From Phocoena phocoena (lineage: Eukaryota; Chordata; Mammalia; Artiodactyla; Phocoenidae): a stretch of 64,000 nucleotides of DNA. Both the position numbers and the translations under genes were made by a program. Positions 1 to 12,775 of this stretch are shown here, one piece after another. The notes under the pieces are model-generated. The model saw nothing but the letters and a program-made list of their open reading frames with translations. It was not told the origin of the DNA and made no database searches. Position 1 is the first letter of the stretch. Every line of letters starts with the position of its first letter. Location of the stretch: NCBI RefSeq assembly GCF_963924675.1, contig NC_089220.1, positions 89,035,168 to 89,099,167 of the forward strand, given 5' to 3'.

Positions 1-670
1 ATTAGCAGGAATGGACTGGTATCGATTCCCTTTGTTTATGTAGACAGCACCTGTGAACTGCAGCAGGATCTTTCAGCTCATGTAATATACATGCAAAATA
101 TGTATGTCTGTGAGTCACACTGATTTAGAAAAAAGTTCTTCTACTTTCCTCCAGTATAACAAGTTACTCTTTTGGAGTATATTAAGCACTTTTGGGAACT
201 TCTTTTGGTCATTGAATGAAAAACTCATTATTTGGAAAATTAATGCCTTAAATTATATTATGTAATAAGTTCTGAAACTTGAGGTAGCAGTATTATACAT
301 TCTTCCTGAAGAGTCAAGAATAGAGTGTTATATGGATAAAAGAATGGTGATGAAAATGCTGATTTTAATAGTCAGGGGACCACTTTGTCAGATATTTAAC
401 TCAGGTTAGGTGCAGTCCCTTGTGTGATCTCTTTGTTTTCTTGTTGCTCTTTGACTCCATAACCATAACCCCTCCACTTAGACCCTGTTCTTGGACACTG
501 CTTCTTTTCCTTTTCTCCTTCAAATTTTCACTGTCTACTAAATTCGTCTTTTGAAACAACATAGTGTAGTGCAAAGGCCTTCTGCTTAGACCTTGTGCTT
601 TTGAGTTACCTAAGTATGGGTTTGAAAGCAGCTCCATCTCCTTCCTAGTTCAGAATTTTCATCAAGTTTT
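1..670. other. AT-rich unique sequence, no feature seen
   Basis: No recognisable repeat, RNA gene or coding region. A short minus-strand open frame here has no family resemblance and is a chance frame. Confidence 0.5.
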
Positions 671-765
671 TCGAGACTCAGTTTCCTCACCTGTGAAATT
701 AACATAATACTATCTATAATGTAGGGGTATAGGGAGGATTAAATGCAGTAGTATTTGTAACAGAT
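671..765 (+). repeat. MIR SINE fragment
   Basis: The stretch reads like the MIR core: a 'gactcagtttcctcacctg' block followed by a diverged 'aggattaaatg' block. This is an ancient, mammal-wide tRNA-derived SINE and is heavily decayed, so the boundaries are approximate. Confidence 0.5.
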
Positions 766-865
766 CTACCCCAACTGGAACACTGGAACATATTTAAACA
801 TTTCTAGGAAAAAAAAATAGTTGTTTTTTAAAATATGATCACTTACTTCAATTCTAAGATACTAC

Positions 866-1016
866 TGATCATTCAATAAATACTGAGCACTTATAATGTC
901 ACAGCTTTGTGCACAACAGTGCACAATAGGTTGTGCTGGATAGTTACTAAAAATCATAATAATGATAAAATATAGATATGTTTCTCTTACATTCATGGAG
1001 CTTACAGTAGGTTATG
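866..1016 (-). repeat. L2 3'-end fragment
   Basis: The sequence resembles the reverse complement of the L2 LINE 3' end: 'attcaataaatactgagca' followed by a 'catggagcttacagta' block. It is strongly diverged, as expected for an ancient element. Confidence 0.5.
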
Positions 1017-4000
1017 ATTCACCGTTGGTTTAATAATAGCTTTTCAGGGAAAATAAGAAATGATACACATTAAACTATATATTAATTTTAAGGTACATCA
1101 TGATTTCAGAAATATGTTGTGTGAAAAATGCATACCTTATAATAAAAAATATTGTATAATTATTGTCCCACTCCAATTTAAAACGGATTCATTTCTGAAT
1201 ACTGGTCATCATCATCTTGACTTTTTCTTGCTTATATTTGTTCTATTCTCCAGCCAACCTATGTCTCTTCAGTTGTCCTCATAAGCTCCTCCCAAACCTG
1301 AAGTTCAGGCCTTGCTCCTGCCTTTGTTGCCCATTGTTCTGCTAACGCTGTGGGCTATGCCTGAAAACTCCAGTCTTGGTGAGGTGTCACATTCAAAAAG
1401 AAGCACAGTCAAGTGACCAAAAGTATTTAATACAACTCCAATAATCACTTTTTGCTGCTTCTCTTGTAGAACATGAAAGAACGTTTAATCTCCAATGCAG
1501 CACATCTCTGCACCCCATTCCTTCCCTCCCTCTACATCTCTCAACTTGCTCAGCCTCTCCAAAGCCTCTCTTTCTATCTCTCACGTTCTTAATATTCTTG
1601 ATATTTTTTCACCTCTGATTAAAATCAGAAAAGAATGAAATGCCAATTAGGCATTAAGAAGGAAGCAGAGGCTGTGAATGTTTATTCAGACATAAATAAT
1701 TTTGTTTCTGTCATGCAGTTGTTGCCTTTTGCTACACTCGCCTAAGGATTGGGCACAATGAGACAAATCAGGATAAGGAGTGAGGATGGGATCAGCTGAA
1801 ATTTTGGGGAGAACTGGCAGAGTTGGTCCTTGCAAATGCCAAACTCCAAGTGAGCACATCTCTGTACCCTTGGCAATTGGGTCTCTGTTACTATCCCAAG
1901 CAGACCTTAAGGACAATCCTAGGCTTGGGCAGGAGCAACCAACATCTGTGGAAGCTGCTCATCGGTTCAACATGAACTTAGTTTTACCGCTGGTTCCCCT
2001 GACACTTAAGCTCCATTTCTGTGGTAACACTATGTTTGTCTGATACCCTAGTATCAACCCTGATTGAGTTCTAAGTACCAATTATTTAAGAATCTTCAGG
2101 ACATTTAGGGTTAACATAATAGCCGTGTAACAATCATTCACTAATGTACAAGGCTAGCAAAACACAAGAGTGAGTACTGATATTAGAAATACTCATAATT
2201 TATTATAATAATTTGGCCTTGGCATTATTAATACTTTGCTATCTTGTAATTTATCATGTGCTTATTGATGTTTTGTTACACAATTTTTAAAATGGAGGAT
2301 GTTAGCATATTGGATTCACTTTATTAAAATAAGTACTGAATTTTGGGGGAATTTGGCTTCTAGGTCTGGGACAATATGCTTTAGAGAAAACTGCTTCTTC
2401 AGATTTGTCTCATGTACCTTAGATCTTCCATATAGATAGGAAAACTGCACAATCTATAGTAAATTAGGACAGTGATATTACTGGGTTAAACCATAGCTTA
2501 ATTATTCAGTTACTTGAGGCTACATAATCATCCGGCCATATCTTTTGATAATGTTCCTTTAAACTCATTGGGAGTAACCAAATTTAGAATAATGTGCTGT
2601 CATGTCACTTCTAAGAGACATTTTGTGTGCTGTCCTTGGTGACTGGTTAGCGATGCCTGAGAGAATATTGTTTGTGTAAATTTCATTAATTATTTTACTT
2701 CAAAATGATGAAAGTGTTTTTTAAAAATTCAGATGAGATCTAAAACAAAACCAGACATAATTTGGGATTCAGAGCCACTAAGGATTTGTTTCAGGAGCAA
2801 AACTGTTTCCATGGAGTTACAAAGTTTATCTGAAGCTCATAATTTAGTTAAAATTATCAAGTATTTGTAAAGTTACTATGTTCAAAATATGTTAAACATT
2901 TTCATAGAGACTCTCAGACATTTGAGATCAGAAAAAGTTGGTTTTAAGACAGCCAAATGTTGAAAATGGAAGTGATTGTTATTCCATAGCTGCCACTCCA
3001 AGTCTCACTGCATAATTAAGCTAGAGTTGTTAAATGTTCCCTAGAGGATCCAATTCAGCAACATATATCTCACCTCTAGATTTATCTCTCATAGTCCTAT
3101 GAGTCATAGGGGCCTTGGGTGATCACCTATTTACTTATATTATTATGCTGGACATCCAGCCATAGCATTTGTGTTTTATTAAGGACAACTGATATTTCCT
3201 CAGAGTTTGGGGTTTTCCAAGTAAATAAATATAATTACTTCTCCCTCTTTCCATGAACTATCTGCAACATAGATAAATTATCACTATGTACATAGTGATA
3301 TCTGTATAGTAACTTCACGGGCCAAAGTATGGAAACAGGTATAGCCATGGTTAACTGACACTGGTGTTAGAACTCACACTTTCATTTACAATTTTTATAA
3401 ATACAACAAAAAATTGCACTTTAAAACAACAAAATATTACTGTGAACCAATCTATAATGAAGAGTGATAGTATTTTAAGTACAAGGCTAGAAAAAATAAA
3501 GACACCTAAGTACAATTGTATACTTTTTTATTAATTGTTAACATCAATAATCACTGCTTAAAATAATTATAGTTTGACCTCTGAGGTTGGGTAAGATAAT
3601 TAACCCTCAAAACTTTATTAGAGTAAAAAGCCATTTTATGGAGACATAGCTCTGATACTTTAGGGCTTCTGCATGGATATTTTGACTCTTTTAATCATTT
3701 CACTATGCAGATTGGTACTCAGTCCTCTTATCTTCTTGCTCTCAGATTTCCCAACTTGCATCCTCTACTTGTGGCAAAGTATAAAGTGAGAGGAAACTTT
3801 AAGAAGGTCTGTTTTCCAAATGGGATATCTTCAGTTCCATGTCATTCATCTTATCCCAGGTCCTCATTCATAGAAACTAATATTGTTGTGAGATAAGTGT
3901 CCAAATTCAGATCTTGATTATTAGTGTTACATGTCATTTTCCACTTCTAGCCAAAGATTATATGAAGGTGTATTTCCTTCTCTTCTTCATAGTATATTTT

Positions 4001-4740
4001 CATCAAAAAATGAAACATGTATTCCAGTCATATTTCAGTACCTAGTTTAGATTCCACCTATCTCTTAAAGATTTCCCTGATAATTCTAACATAAAACTTC
4101 CCTTTTCTGAAGTTTTATAATTTTTTATTATTTTCATTATGCACTCTGTATTCTGACTACTAGCAGTACTCTGTTTTCTTTATGAATCTTTGAATATGCA
4201 GTGACTTTTATGCTGAAAAGATGACATGTGTTCTTTTTCCCCAGGGTGCTAAATACATTATAAAGTCTCATTATAAACCTTATGTTTTAGAGATAATTTC
4301 CAATAATATATACCAAGACTTTCTTGTCTTTTAAAATTTTATTCTTTTTGGGTCCAATTGACCAGTTGATAAGCTGAGGCCCAATAAGCATCTGATTGGG
4401 CATTTATGCCTATTGCCTTTCATATTTTCTCAATTGTATTAAAATTAGGAAATGGCTGGTAACAGCATTTTCACTTCTGTTGACTAATTTTATGTCATTT
4501 TAGCAGAGAGCCAAGATGCCAAGATGTAATAATTCATTCTTGACTTACTAAAATCTAATACAAATTATTACTTTTATCCCAAACATGATTCTGCTTGAAC
4601 CTCAGGACCTTGAAGCTCTATTTATCCCCTCTTGCCTTTTGAGTAATTTTTGTTTAGTATTTTAGTACTACATGTATTTTAACTGCAAAAGACATTATAA
4701 TTATAATTTTGTATAGTAAATATTCCTTAAAAATGACCCA
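1017..4740. other. Unique AT-rich sequence, no feature seen
   Basis: About 3.7 kb with no confident repeat, gene or RNA. Open frames are short, lack family features and are not supported by splice or start context. Some of 4000-4200 may be decayed L2, but I cannot support a call. Confidence 0.4.
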
Positions 4741-6190
4741 AAATATTTTTCTTTCTCTTTTTCCTTGTCAAGGTTTCAACTGGGATGAATTTCCATTTGT
4801 TTGAAGAACTCCCTTTAGATGTTCTTTTAGTATAGATCTAGCAAAAAAAATTCTCTTAGACTTTCACCTGAAAATGGCTTTATTTTACCTTCATCTTTGA
4901 AAGAAATTTTTATTGCATGTAGAATTTTTAAGTTGGAGTTATTTTCTTTCAGTGATTAGAGATGTTACTCTATTGTTTCTGGCTTGTGACAGTTCTGTTG
5001 AGAATTCAGCTGCCAGTCTTACAGTTACTACTTTAAAAGTAATACATATTTTTAAAATTCCTGTCACTTTTTAGATTTCCTTTTTGTCCTTGATATTCTG
5101 CAGTGTTACTATGATATGCCTAGATGTTGTTGTCTTTGTGTTTTTCCTCCTGTGAATTGAGTTTTTCTTCACTGGAATTTTTTGGGTTGATGTCCTTTAT
5201 CAGTTTTCGAAAATATTCAGTCACTGTCTCTTCAAATATTGTTCCTGCTTCATTCTTTCCCTTCTCTCCTTCTGGAACTCCAACTGTAAGTGCCTTTGAG
5301 ATGTTCCCATTTGTCCCATGTTTTTATTTCACTTGCACAATGTTTTCCATTTTACTAATCCTGCTGTCTTCAATCTCTGATAAACCCATCTAATATGGTT
5401 CTTACTTTTATATGTATATATTTTTAATTTTTAAGTTCCAGAATATCCACCTGATTATTTTGTAGGTGTCAATTTTATGTTGAAACTCTCAACCTTTTTA
5501 TTTTGTGCATCTTGTCTCTTTTTTTGAATATATAAATCATAGCTATTTTAGAGTTCTTGTGTGTTAACACCATTATCTTGATCATTTGTGAGTCTGTTTA
5601 TATTGTTGTTGTTTTTCTTCTTTTTCTATGATATTTTCTTGTCTCTTCTTATTTCTAATTTTTAAAAATTATATACTGGACATTGTATACTAGAGAGCCT
5701 TAGGGAATCCCAGTGATGTTATAACCAGTGAGAGTTTCCCCTTTCTATGTTAAGAAGATAGGATGAGGGGCAGATCATCTGAACTCAACAAGAAAGTGAG
5801 CTGAGTCAATGCAAGGTTGAAGATTTAGAAAGACTCAGTCTAACCCTTGTCCACCCTCATCTTTAGTTATGTCTCTCACGGAATATGTGTTAAGAGATTT
5901 CACATATCTCTTCTCAGTCCTGAAGGCTGTCAAGAATGTAGGTCTGCTCTTCAGAGACTCTCAGCCAAGCTTTTTAGCTTCCTGCCCAGCGAGCCTTCAA
6001 ATACGGCAAATGTTTTTAAAGATGGACTTAAACACAGGTTTTTCAGGAAGGCAAAGCACAAAGCAATTGCAGCAGATTTTACTCTCCCTTTTTTTAGAAA
6101 ATTTGGCCCAGCTAACCAGAGTCTCACCCAGCACTGGAACTCAGCAAATATCTTTGTCATCAAACTAGATGCCTTTCGAGATTCTAGTTT
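4741..6190 (-). mobile_element. Ancient L1-like (L1M-type) sequence, antisense
   Basis: The T-rich plus strand matches the style of old mammalian L1 sequence read backwards: 'tttcacctgaaaatggctt', a 'ctggcttgtgac' block, 'cttcaaatattgttcctgc' and 'ccttctggaactccaac' occur in the expected order. The call rests on recognition, not alignment. The short open frames over 5847-6244 on both strands are by-products of this repeat. Subfamily and boundaries are uncertain; an ancient half-L1 (HAL1) is an alternative. Confidence 0.45.
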
Positions 6191-6200
6191 GTTCTTCAAT

Positions 6201-6280
6201 TCACAGAAACATTTGGAATAATGCTTGACCAAATATCTGGTCACCTTGTGGCCTAGTCAAGCGGACCTATACAATTAACC
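6201..6280 (-). repeat. MLT2-like LTR end fragment
   Basis: This 80-bp piece is clearly similar to the right-hand end of the minus-strand ERVL LTR at 58945-59022: both contain 'cacagaaacat', a 'ccaaatatct' block, 'gtcaccttgtggc' or its equivalent, and an 'aaattaacc'-type end. It is a short remnant of the same kind of LTR in the same orientation; the rest is not recognisable here. Confidence 0.55.
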
Positions 6281-6504
6281 GTTACACTATTATTAAATTT
6301 ATAACACTATAGATTATGATTAATGATGTTTTATAATATATAAATGTGTATGTGACATAATTTATTAAACATTGTATCATATATTATTATGAGAACTATT
6401 TAAACTGGCATCCAAGGCCACCCAATATATGTGCTCAATTCATATTTGTTAATTATTAAAAATGTCTAATTGAAATACCAACTATTTTATGTAGAAACGT
6501 AGTT

Positions 6505-6695
6505 AAGCACTCACATTTTGGAACTCTTCTGCCTGTGTTAAAATCCTAGCCCTATCACTACTAGCTGTGTTTGGGTATCTATTGCCTTATGTATAAAATA
6601 ATGAAAATAATAATTATGTCAGTAGGTTGCTGTGAAGGTTAAATAAGATAACGATGAACCAGTGACTGGAACCTGATAGACACTCAGTAGTTTGC
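6505..6695 (+). repeat. MIR SINE
   Basis: It contains the MIR core 'actagctgtgtttgg', the 'ttatgtataaaataatg' block and the downstream 'gttgctgtgaaggttaaat' block in the correct order. Ancient, diverged copy on the plus strand. Confidence 0.6.
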
Positions 6696-6703
6696 GTAAA
6701 ACA

Positions 6704-6726
6704 TTGTCATCATCATCATCATCGTT
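6704..6726. repeat. Short (ATC)n repeat
   Basis: Five to six imperfect CAT/ATC units follow the MIR. A related CAT-rich patch lies at about 6926-6976, so two small trinucleotide patches flank a 200-bp AT-rich spacer. Confidence 0.7.
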
Positions 6727-6979
6727 GTTTAAATTATTTTTAATTCTGAGCCCTATTTCCTTTTCCAATCCATGTGCTCTGCTACTTTCAAACTTTCTTA
6801 ACCCTATACATGCACTGCTCTAATGACTTTAACATAGCCTAAAACTGTAATTCTTTGGATATATTCATTGCTGAATATTTACTTTTAGATTTTTAATTTT
6901 CTTGACTAGGAATTGTGTGGTTTTAATCCTCATCCTCATTATCATCATCGTTTTCATCATTCATCATCATCGTCATTTG

Positions 6980-8323
6980 CAGTAAATACATAGCAAACAG
7001 TATTTGTTGAATGAGTGAATGCATAAATGAATGAGGAGTGAAACTATTTCCTATATCTGCTGAGAGCACAAAATAATAAAACATACTACACAGCATATTC
7101 AGCACCTATGTTTATGTTTGTTTTAGTTTTTTTCAGATCTATATTACTACATTAATTATCCAGAACCAATAAGAGAGAAAAAAAGGTTGACTTAATACTT
7201 AAATGATGTAGTAATGCAAATGCAAGCCAAATCTCTTCATGGCGTATAATATAGGAAGGTCAGTGTTGCTTTAATTCAAATAAAGAGGAGTGACAGAGAA
7301 TTGAACGACCACAAGGCACTCAGTAGTTTAGGCATGGCAAACTCAATAGAATCTGGGTCATAGTAGTAATAGCATATCTGGGTCTGGAGTGCAGATTCAT
7401 TTTCGGCAAAACAGTATCATCCATCACATTAAATTTTGTTAATTTGAATTTTATTGATTCATTGTTCATATTTATTTTATAAACTACTTTGGTTTTTAAA
7501 TTATATAAGAACTGATAAGCATAAGAATATATATTTAAGTTCATAGATTTCACATGTATTAACATTGAAGTAACATAATAACAAAGTAATTTTGGACTTG
7601 GAGTTCATGAGACATTTTCCTTTGAAAGGAGACCATGCCTTACTCACATTTGTGTAAGCACCATATGACTCAAGTACTTATTCAGTAGCACTTCATCTGA
7701 GCACAGCTTGTTAGCCTTTAGATTTGGATATATGTGCCCTCAGAAACAACACAGAAACATACCAAAGCCCAATGTATCAGAGTTAATCTGTGATGCAGGC
7801 ATCAGTCCAGCTGGTACGTTCTACTGCTGTGAGTACTTCACTCTATTTTCAGTGGTAATTTATTTGGCATTCAGATGGAGATCTTGTGTGGGAGTAACAA
7901 AATAGACTCAAGTCCTGAGCTGCCCAGTTCTCTTCCTAAGAGCCACCATGTGAAGATGCACAGTTTTGCACCTGAGATGGTTGGTAATTGCCTGTTCCTC
8001 TCCCCTCTTCTACATTTGTATGAACTCTCTTGAATAAACGATAAATAACTTCCTTTTTCCCCCTACTCCAACAACTAAGTCTCATAATTAGAATTTGCTA
8101 CTTCTTTTAATACATTCAATTATCTGCTGATTCAAGCATCTTCAGGTCAAATGCGTTAGAAAACAGCTAATTATGCTCTTTCCCATGGGTAAGAAAATAT
8201 TTAAATTCAATTAAAAGACCTTAACTCAATTCCTTCACATAAGGGTCTACTTCCCAATGGATTTTCTACAGGGTGACTTAAAGAACCAAGCTCAGTATTC
8301 AAATTAGCAGCAATTACTTGTTA
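6980..8323. other. Unique AT-rich sequence
   Basis: A short 'gttgaatgagtgaatgcat' motif at the left edge may be a decayed LINE tail. Otherwise no repeat, gene or RNA is recognised. Confidence 0.4.
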
Positions 8324-8337
8324 TTTCTTCCTCTTTA

Positions 8338-8563
8338 TTTTTTTATTTTTTAATTTAGTTTTTTTTTTTGCGGTACGTGGGCCTCTCACTGTTGTGGCCT
8401 CTCCCATTGCGGAGCACAGGCTCCGGACGCGCAGGCTCAGCGGCTATGGCTCATGGGTACAGCCGCTCCGCGGCATGTGGGATCTTCCCGGACCGGGGCC
8501 CGAACCCCTGTCCCCTGCGTCGGCAGGCGGACTCTCAACCACTGCGCCACCAGGGAAGCCCTG
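8338..8563 (-). mobile_element. CHR-type tRNA-derived SINE
   Basis: The element runs on the minus strand, with a poly-T (the A-tail) at its left and the tRNA-like head at its right (reverse complement of GGGCTTCCCTGGTGGCGCAG). The head keeps a pol III A-box-like TGGCGCAGTGG. It is flanked by a perfect 14-bp target-site duplication, TTTCTTCCTCTTTA, at 8324-8337 and 8564-8577. The clean duplication and low visible divergence suggest a fairly recent L1-driven insertion. The family is restricted to cetartiodactyls, and this form is typical of whales. Confidence 0.93.
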
Positions 8564-8577
8564 TTTCTTCCTCTTTA

Positions 8578-9464
8578 AAACAAAATTGTTTTTGGTCAAA
8601 GGATACTTCGATCGTTAGTATCATTCTCTCAGTTATGCCTCTGCATTCACTCTTAAAAGCACAGATTAATTGAGAAAGCTTACTTACTGGTTTTAAAATT
8701 GTTTACTTTCTATATCTTGTGCCAATAGAGCATCTTAAACACAGACTACCATTTCTCAATCTCAATATTCTCTTTGACATACTAATCAACACATAAGCAA
8801 AGGTGGTAGAAAAAAATCTTAAAAGAAGAGAAAAAAAAATATCAAGCACCACATCTGAGCCATGTAGGGTTCAAATATACAGGATGTTCTGACTTTTATG
8901 AGAGAAAGCCACAAAAATACTTTTCCACTTCCCCCGTCTAAATTGGAATATTGGAATAGAGAGAGCTATCTCAGATTAATATCTCCCAGAAAAGCATAAA
9001 AATCAAGGCAAATCATGTGTTTTTTCTTTAGTCTCATGAGTTTTACTTTTCTTTTTTTTGACTTAGAACAAACTTGTTTTTCATTAAAAATTGGCCATAC
9101 ACAGAAAGCGAAATCCAGATGTTGAAAGGAAGAAAGCAGTCTGGAAAAAAGCAATTATGTATTATCTGTAGGTGAGTTTCTCCCTCTCATCCAAATTCTG
9201 TCCCTCCTTTCTTATTCCCATCCCCCTTCTGTCCCTTTTCTTCTCTTCCCTCCTTCTCTTCTTTCTCCCTTCCATATACCTTTCTCCTTTTTCTTCTTGT
9301 TTGACCAAGTACTTCTAGAAGACAGTTAGTATGTGAGCAACATATGATACCTCCAGGTTCCTGTAATGGGCCAAACCCACTTCTAACTCCCATTCCTTTG
9401 TCTGAATCAGAGTCACTGGAGAGTAATTAATGATGCTAACTGTTCTTACTAATGTAACAAGTAG
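8578..9464. other. Unique sequence, no feature seen
   Basis: AT-rich, with a pyrimidine-rich patch at about 9220-9300. No repeat or gene recognised. Confidence 0.4.
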
Positions 9465-9960
9465 GCACTGGGGAGCCATTGGAGATTTTTGAACAGAGAA
9501 ATGACATCAAGAAAGTGATCTTTTCAGAAGATTCATCTGTCAGCAATGGGCAGGAAGAACTGGAACTGGAGGGTGGTAGACATGTTAGTAGGGTTTATAA
9601 TTCTCAGGTAGAAGGTGTTGAGGGTTTTAAATAGCCCAGCATACTGAAAATGGAAAGGATTTCATATTGAGAGACATTTAGGAAGAATTAACCTGTGATA
9701 GATTGGGTATAGAAAATAAAAAATAGAGATGAGCCGAAGATTGTTTTCCGCTTCCAAGCTTGAATGACCAAGGAAAACGGAAATGTTGTAAATGGGAACT
9801 GATTAGCAGAGCAAATTGGGTGAAGAGGGTAAATTCAGTTTCAGGCAATTTGACATTCAGTGTTATAAAGCTAATTCTAGATGGAAATGACCAAATCAAT
9901 TGGGGAAATTTGGAGAAAGTTGGAGAAATTGGGGAAAAAAACCCACCTCAGTCACTTGTT
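9465..9960 (-). repeat. L2 LINE fragment, antisense
   Basis: 'gagccattggagatttttga', 'gcagagaaatgacatc'-like text and later 'aggagg' and 'ggtagac' blocks follow the order of the antisense L2 3' portion. Very diverged, with soft boundaries. Confidence 0.5.
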
Positions 9961-10598
9961 GGCAACTCCCTGAACCTCTGGATACTTTACTCATTAGTTT
10001 ATCTGCATGTGTACTAAAATCTCAGTCATCTGCCTTTGTGTGACAGGAAAAAAATAATTTCAATACAAAAAATGTACCATTTATAGTTTCTTATCTGTTT
10101 TCTAAGGCAGGTGCAACCTAGTAACTGGAGGATCTTTTGCAAACTTAAAAATTTTATTAAAAGAGGGCTTGGGAATGCATGTTTGGAGGAGGGAAATACA
10201 TGAGGAAGAAATGGTAAGTGCTGTAGCGAGGCCAGGAAGGAAGAAAGGTGCAAAGGAGTGTGGTCAGGGGAGCTTTGGAAGCTCTCATAAGGAGACAGAT
10301 TAAGTAGTGGTAGTGAGTGGCAGGTGAGGGAACTTGTGGATAAATATAGAAATACCTAATGATTAATTTGTGGCTGAAATGTTGCAAATGTGTTATAATA
10401 CAACTATTCCATATATATCCCATAAACCCTATGGATTTTAAATTTGTATTTCTCATCAATCCAAGTATAGAGTTTTTGTGTGTGTAAATAAAAAAACATT
10501 GTGAATCTTGCTCTATGGTCGTGACAGAATGGGAAAAACATGCTCTTGGTGGAGGGATCATTCTCACGTGTTTGATATTTGTGTTTATATGCGTGTGT
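9961..10598. other. Unique sequence, no feature seen
   Basis: No recognised repeat or gene. A long minus-strand open frame spanning 10157-11077 covers this stretch, but it owes its length to the GA microsatellite and has no protein features. Confidence 0.4.
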
Positions 10599-10640
10599 GG
10601 GGGGAGGCGGTGGGGAGAGAGAGAGGTGGGGGGGGAGGGG

Positions 10641-10682
<42 letters not shown>
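10599..10682 (+). repeat. G-rich tract plus (GA)20 microsatellite
   Basis: G-runs at 10599-10604, 10612-10615, 10628-10635 and 10637-10643 lead into an uninterrupted GA dinucleotide run of about 40 bp. The four G-runs fit the pattern of a G-quadruplex-capable stretch. A GA run of this length is expected to be length-polymorphic. Confidence 0.9.
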
Positions 10683-10686
<4 letters not shown>

Positions 10687-11807
10687 TAGGAAATGAGTAT
10701 CCAGAGGAGTGATTTACTGAGGAGGGCGGGTCACTGTCCATGTTGCTCAAGGAGAAGTTGGAAATCCCAGATGGGGAGTCTAGGAGGTAGAGCTGGCCTT
10801 TGCAGCAATGATGAGTGCAGGCCCTGTGGTGCAGGATGGGCTTGCTGAAGAAGAGGTGAAGCAATTGAGGATATGGAGCTCCATGGTCACAGGTGAATTC
10901 TATGACCAGAAGTAGGTGAAAACACTCTAGTGTGTGGCTGGGCCTTAACAGAAAACAATTTTTACATAAAATAAAGGAGAGCCTTGGGAACCAGAATAAT
11001 ACTTTTGTTTTTTCAACAGCCAAGAGCCTTGGCCTTAAATTGATGGAAAGTACATGAAAAGAAGAAGAGAGGAACATAAAAATTTAGGCTGTGCTAAAGC
11101 TTCTTTCCTAATGTGCGAGACTCTGAGAAATAGATAAGCCTTCTGGGAAAACCTGGGGCCCCTGTTAGTCACTTGATCAGAATGGTTGAATCAAGAGATT
11201 TCCTCACATTTAAAAATTCCTGGCTATGCTGTGTAATATTCATCTCTGTAGATAATAAAAATTAAAAATAGAAGAGATGAGATTCCATGTCCTAAGAGTA
11301 CAGTCTTTTGAAAAGAAATATATATGATCCTATGGTGATTACAAATGCCTAGATGTTACATAGGTCACAAAAGGAGCCGGCATGTTGTTGCTGCCCAGGG
11401 CAATCAGAACTTACCGCCAGGTCTCTGCAGCTGAGTAGAGGAGGAGTTGAAAACCAGTCAGTGATTTGAGGCTATTCTGATAGCTAAGTCAGGCCCAGAA
11501 AGCCCATAATATTTCCAGGAGACATTGAGGGCTGAGGCATTCAGACGTAGGTTAGCTACTGCTTCAGTCTATGAGAAGGGATGTAAGGGTAGGAGCAGAA
11601 AAGTGAGTCATGAGACTCACTGTGTGAACATACCACATGCTTTTATGCCTCCATATGGCTGGTCCCTCAATCTGGAATTCCCATCTCCTAGAGGAATAAC
11701 AATGCTAGTACGTTTTCAATGGGGCATCCTGGGAAAATCCTTCCTGAAAAAAAGGAGAAATAATTGTTAGAGAAAGCCTCAATAATACTGACATTATCTA
11801 ACAGTAC
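10683..11807. other. Unique sequence, no feature seen
   Basis: Purine-rich, moderate GC sequence with no recognised repeat or exon. Confidence 0.4.
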
Positions 11808-11966
11808 TATTCTTTACAACTGTATGAGGTCAGTGCTTTATCCTTATTTCACTAATGAAAAATAACTTGCCCAAAGTGTTATACAGTTGTAACTGCCGAT
11901 GTCAGTATTTCCATCTAAATCTCTCAGATTTAAACTCCTTGTTCTTAACCACCATACTTTTAGGAA
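11808..11966 (-). repeat. MIR SINE, antisense
   Basis: Antisense MIR order is visible: 'atccttatttcactaatgaa', then 'acttgcccaaag', then the 'ctccttgttcttaaccacca' end. Ancient copy. Confidence 0.6.
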
Positions 11967-12269
11967 GCCTCTTATATTCTCAATTCTGTTGTTGAATATA
12001 TAAAATAAGAAACGCTTAAACTAGTCACAATTGTGTTGACCAGTTTGGGTATCCTCTCTTCCTGGCTGCTGGAAACACACAGCAGGATCTAGAGGCTGCA
12101 GGCATGGAGCAAATAGTGATGGTTTTATTATCTCACATATTTTTTCATTAAACCAAAAAATGTAATCAAATAATTTCTTAATCAAAGAATTCTAAATGTT
12201 CCACCCTATATTTAGGCTACAATTCAAGTTAGGTTACCATCCAAGAGGTCTTACAATTTGGTTCTACCT

Positions 12270-12775
12270 TATCCACTCAAATTTATTCAATTCATTTCAA
12301 AGTCTGCAGACAATTATGGAGAGCTAGGAGTGTGCCAGTCACTACAATGGGAAGAAGAAACAAAAACGGAATAAACACATTTCTCCAGGATCCTATAGAC
12401 TTGTTTGCATTTAAAGGTAATATTCTAAGTGCTATAGTGAAGGTATATTCCAAGTATGGTCAACACAGACACAAAAATGATAAACTGCCTGAAAAGGCAG
12501 GATAAGGTAACAGAGAATGTGAAATTTGAGCTAGGTATTGAAATATGAACAATAGTTTATCAGGCAGAGAAGAGGTAGAAGGGCATCTCAAGGAGCAGCA
12601 GAGCAAAGCATGAGAATGTGAAATAGTATAGTGTGTTCAAATAATGGCAAGGAGCTCAGTGAAGGGCCAAGCAATTACATGAATGAAGGAAAAGAGCAGA
12701 AGAGAAGGCTTGAAATGCAGCATGGGGCCAGACTGTGAAAGCCCTTGCATGCCATGCTAAGGATTAAACAACAAT
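12270..12775 (-). repeat. L2 LINE, antisense
   Basis: Several landmarks of the antisense L2 3' region occur in order: 'aatttattcaattcattt', 'gtgccagtcact', 'gaaatttgagctaggtattg', 'gggcatctcaaggagcag', 'ggggccagactgtgaaagcc' and 'gcatgccatgctaaggatt'. This is one of the longer L2 remnants in the window. Confidence 0.65.

Noticed and set aside
5847..6244. Overlapping open frames on both strands
   Set aside because: They lie in an ancient repeat-derived stretch; no protein family is recognisable and both strands are open, as expected by chance.
8368..8673. R/G/P-rich frame and its counterparts at 14983, 23458 and 57909
   Set aside because: All are translations of CHR SINE copies; the similarity among them is SINE similarity.
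10157..11077. Minus-strand open frame of 306 codons
   Set aside because: Its centre is an S/L repeat produced by the GA microsatellite. The rest has no domain, no codon bias and no splice context, so it is a chance frame.
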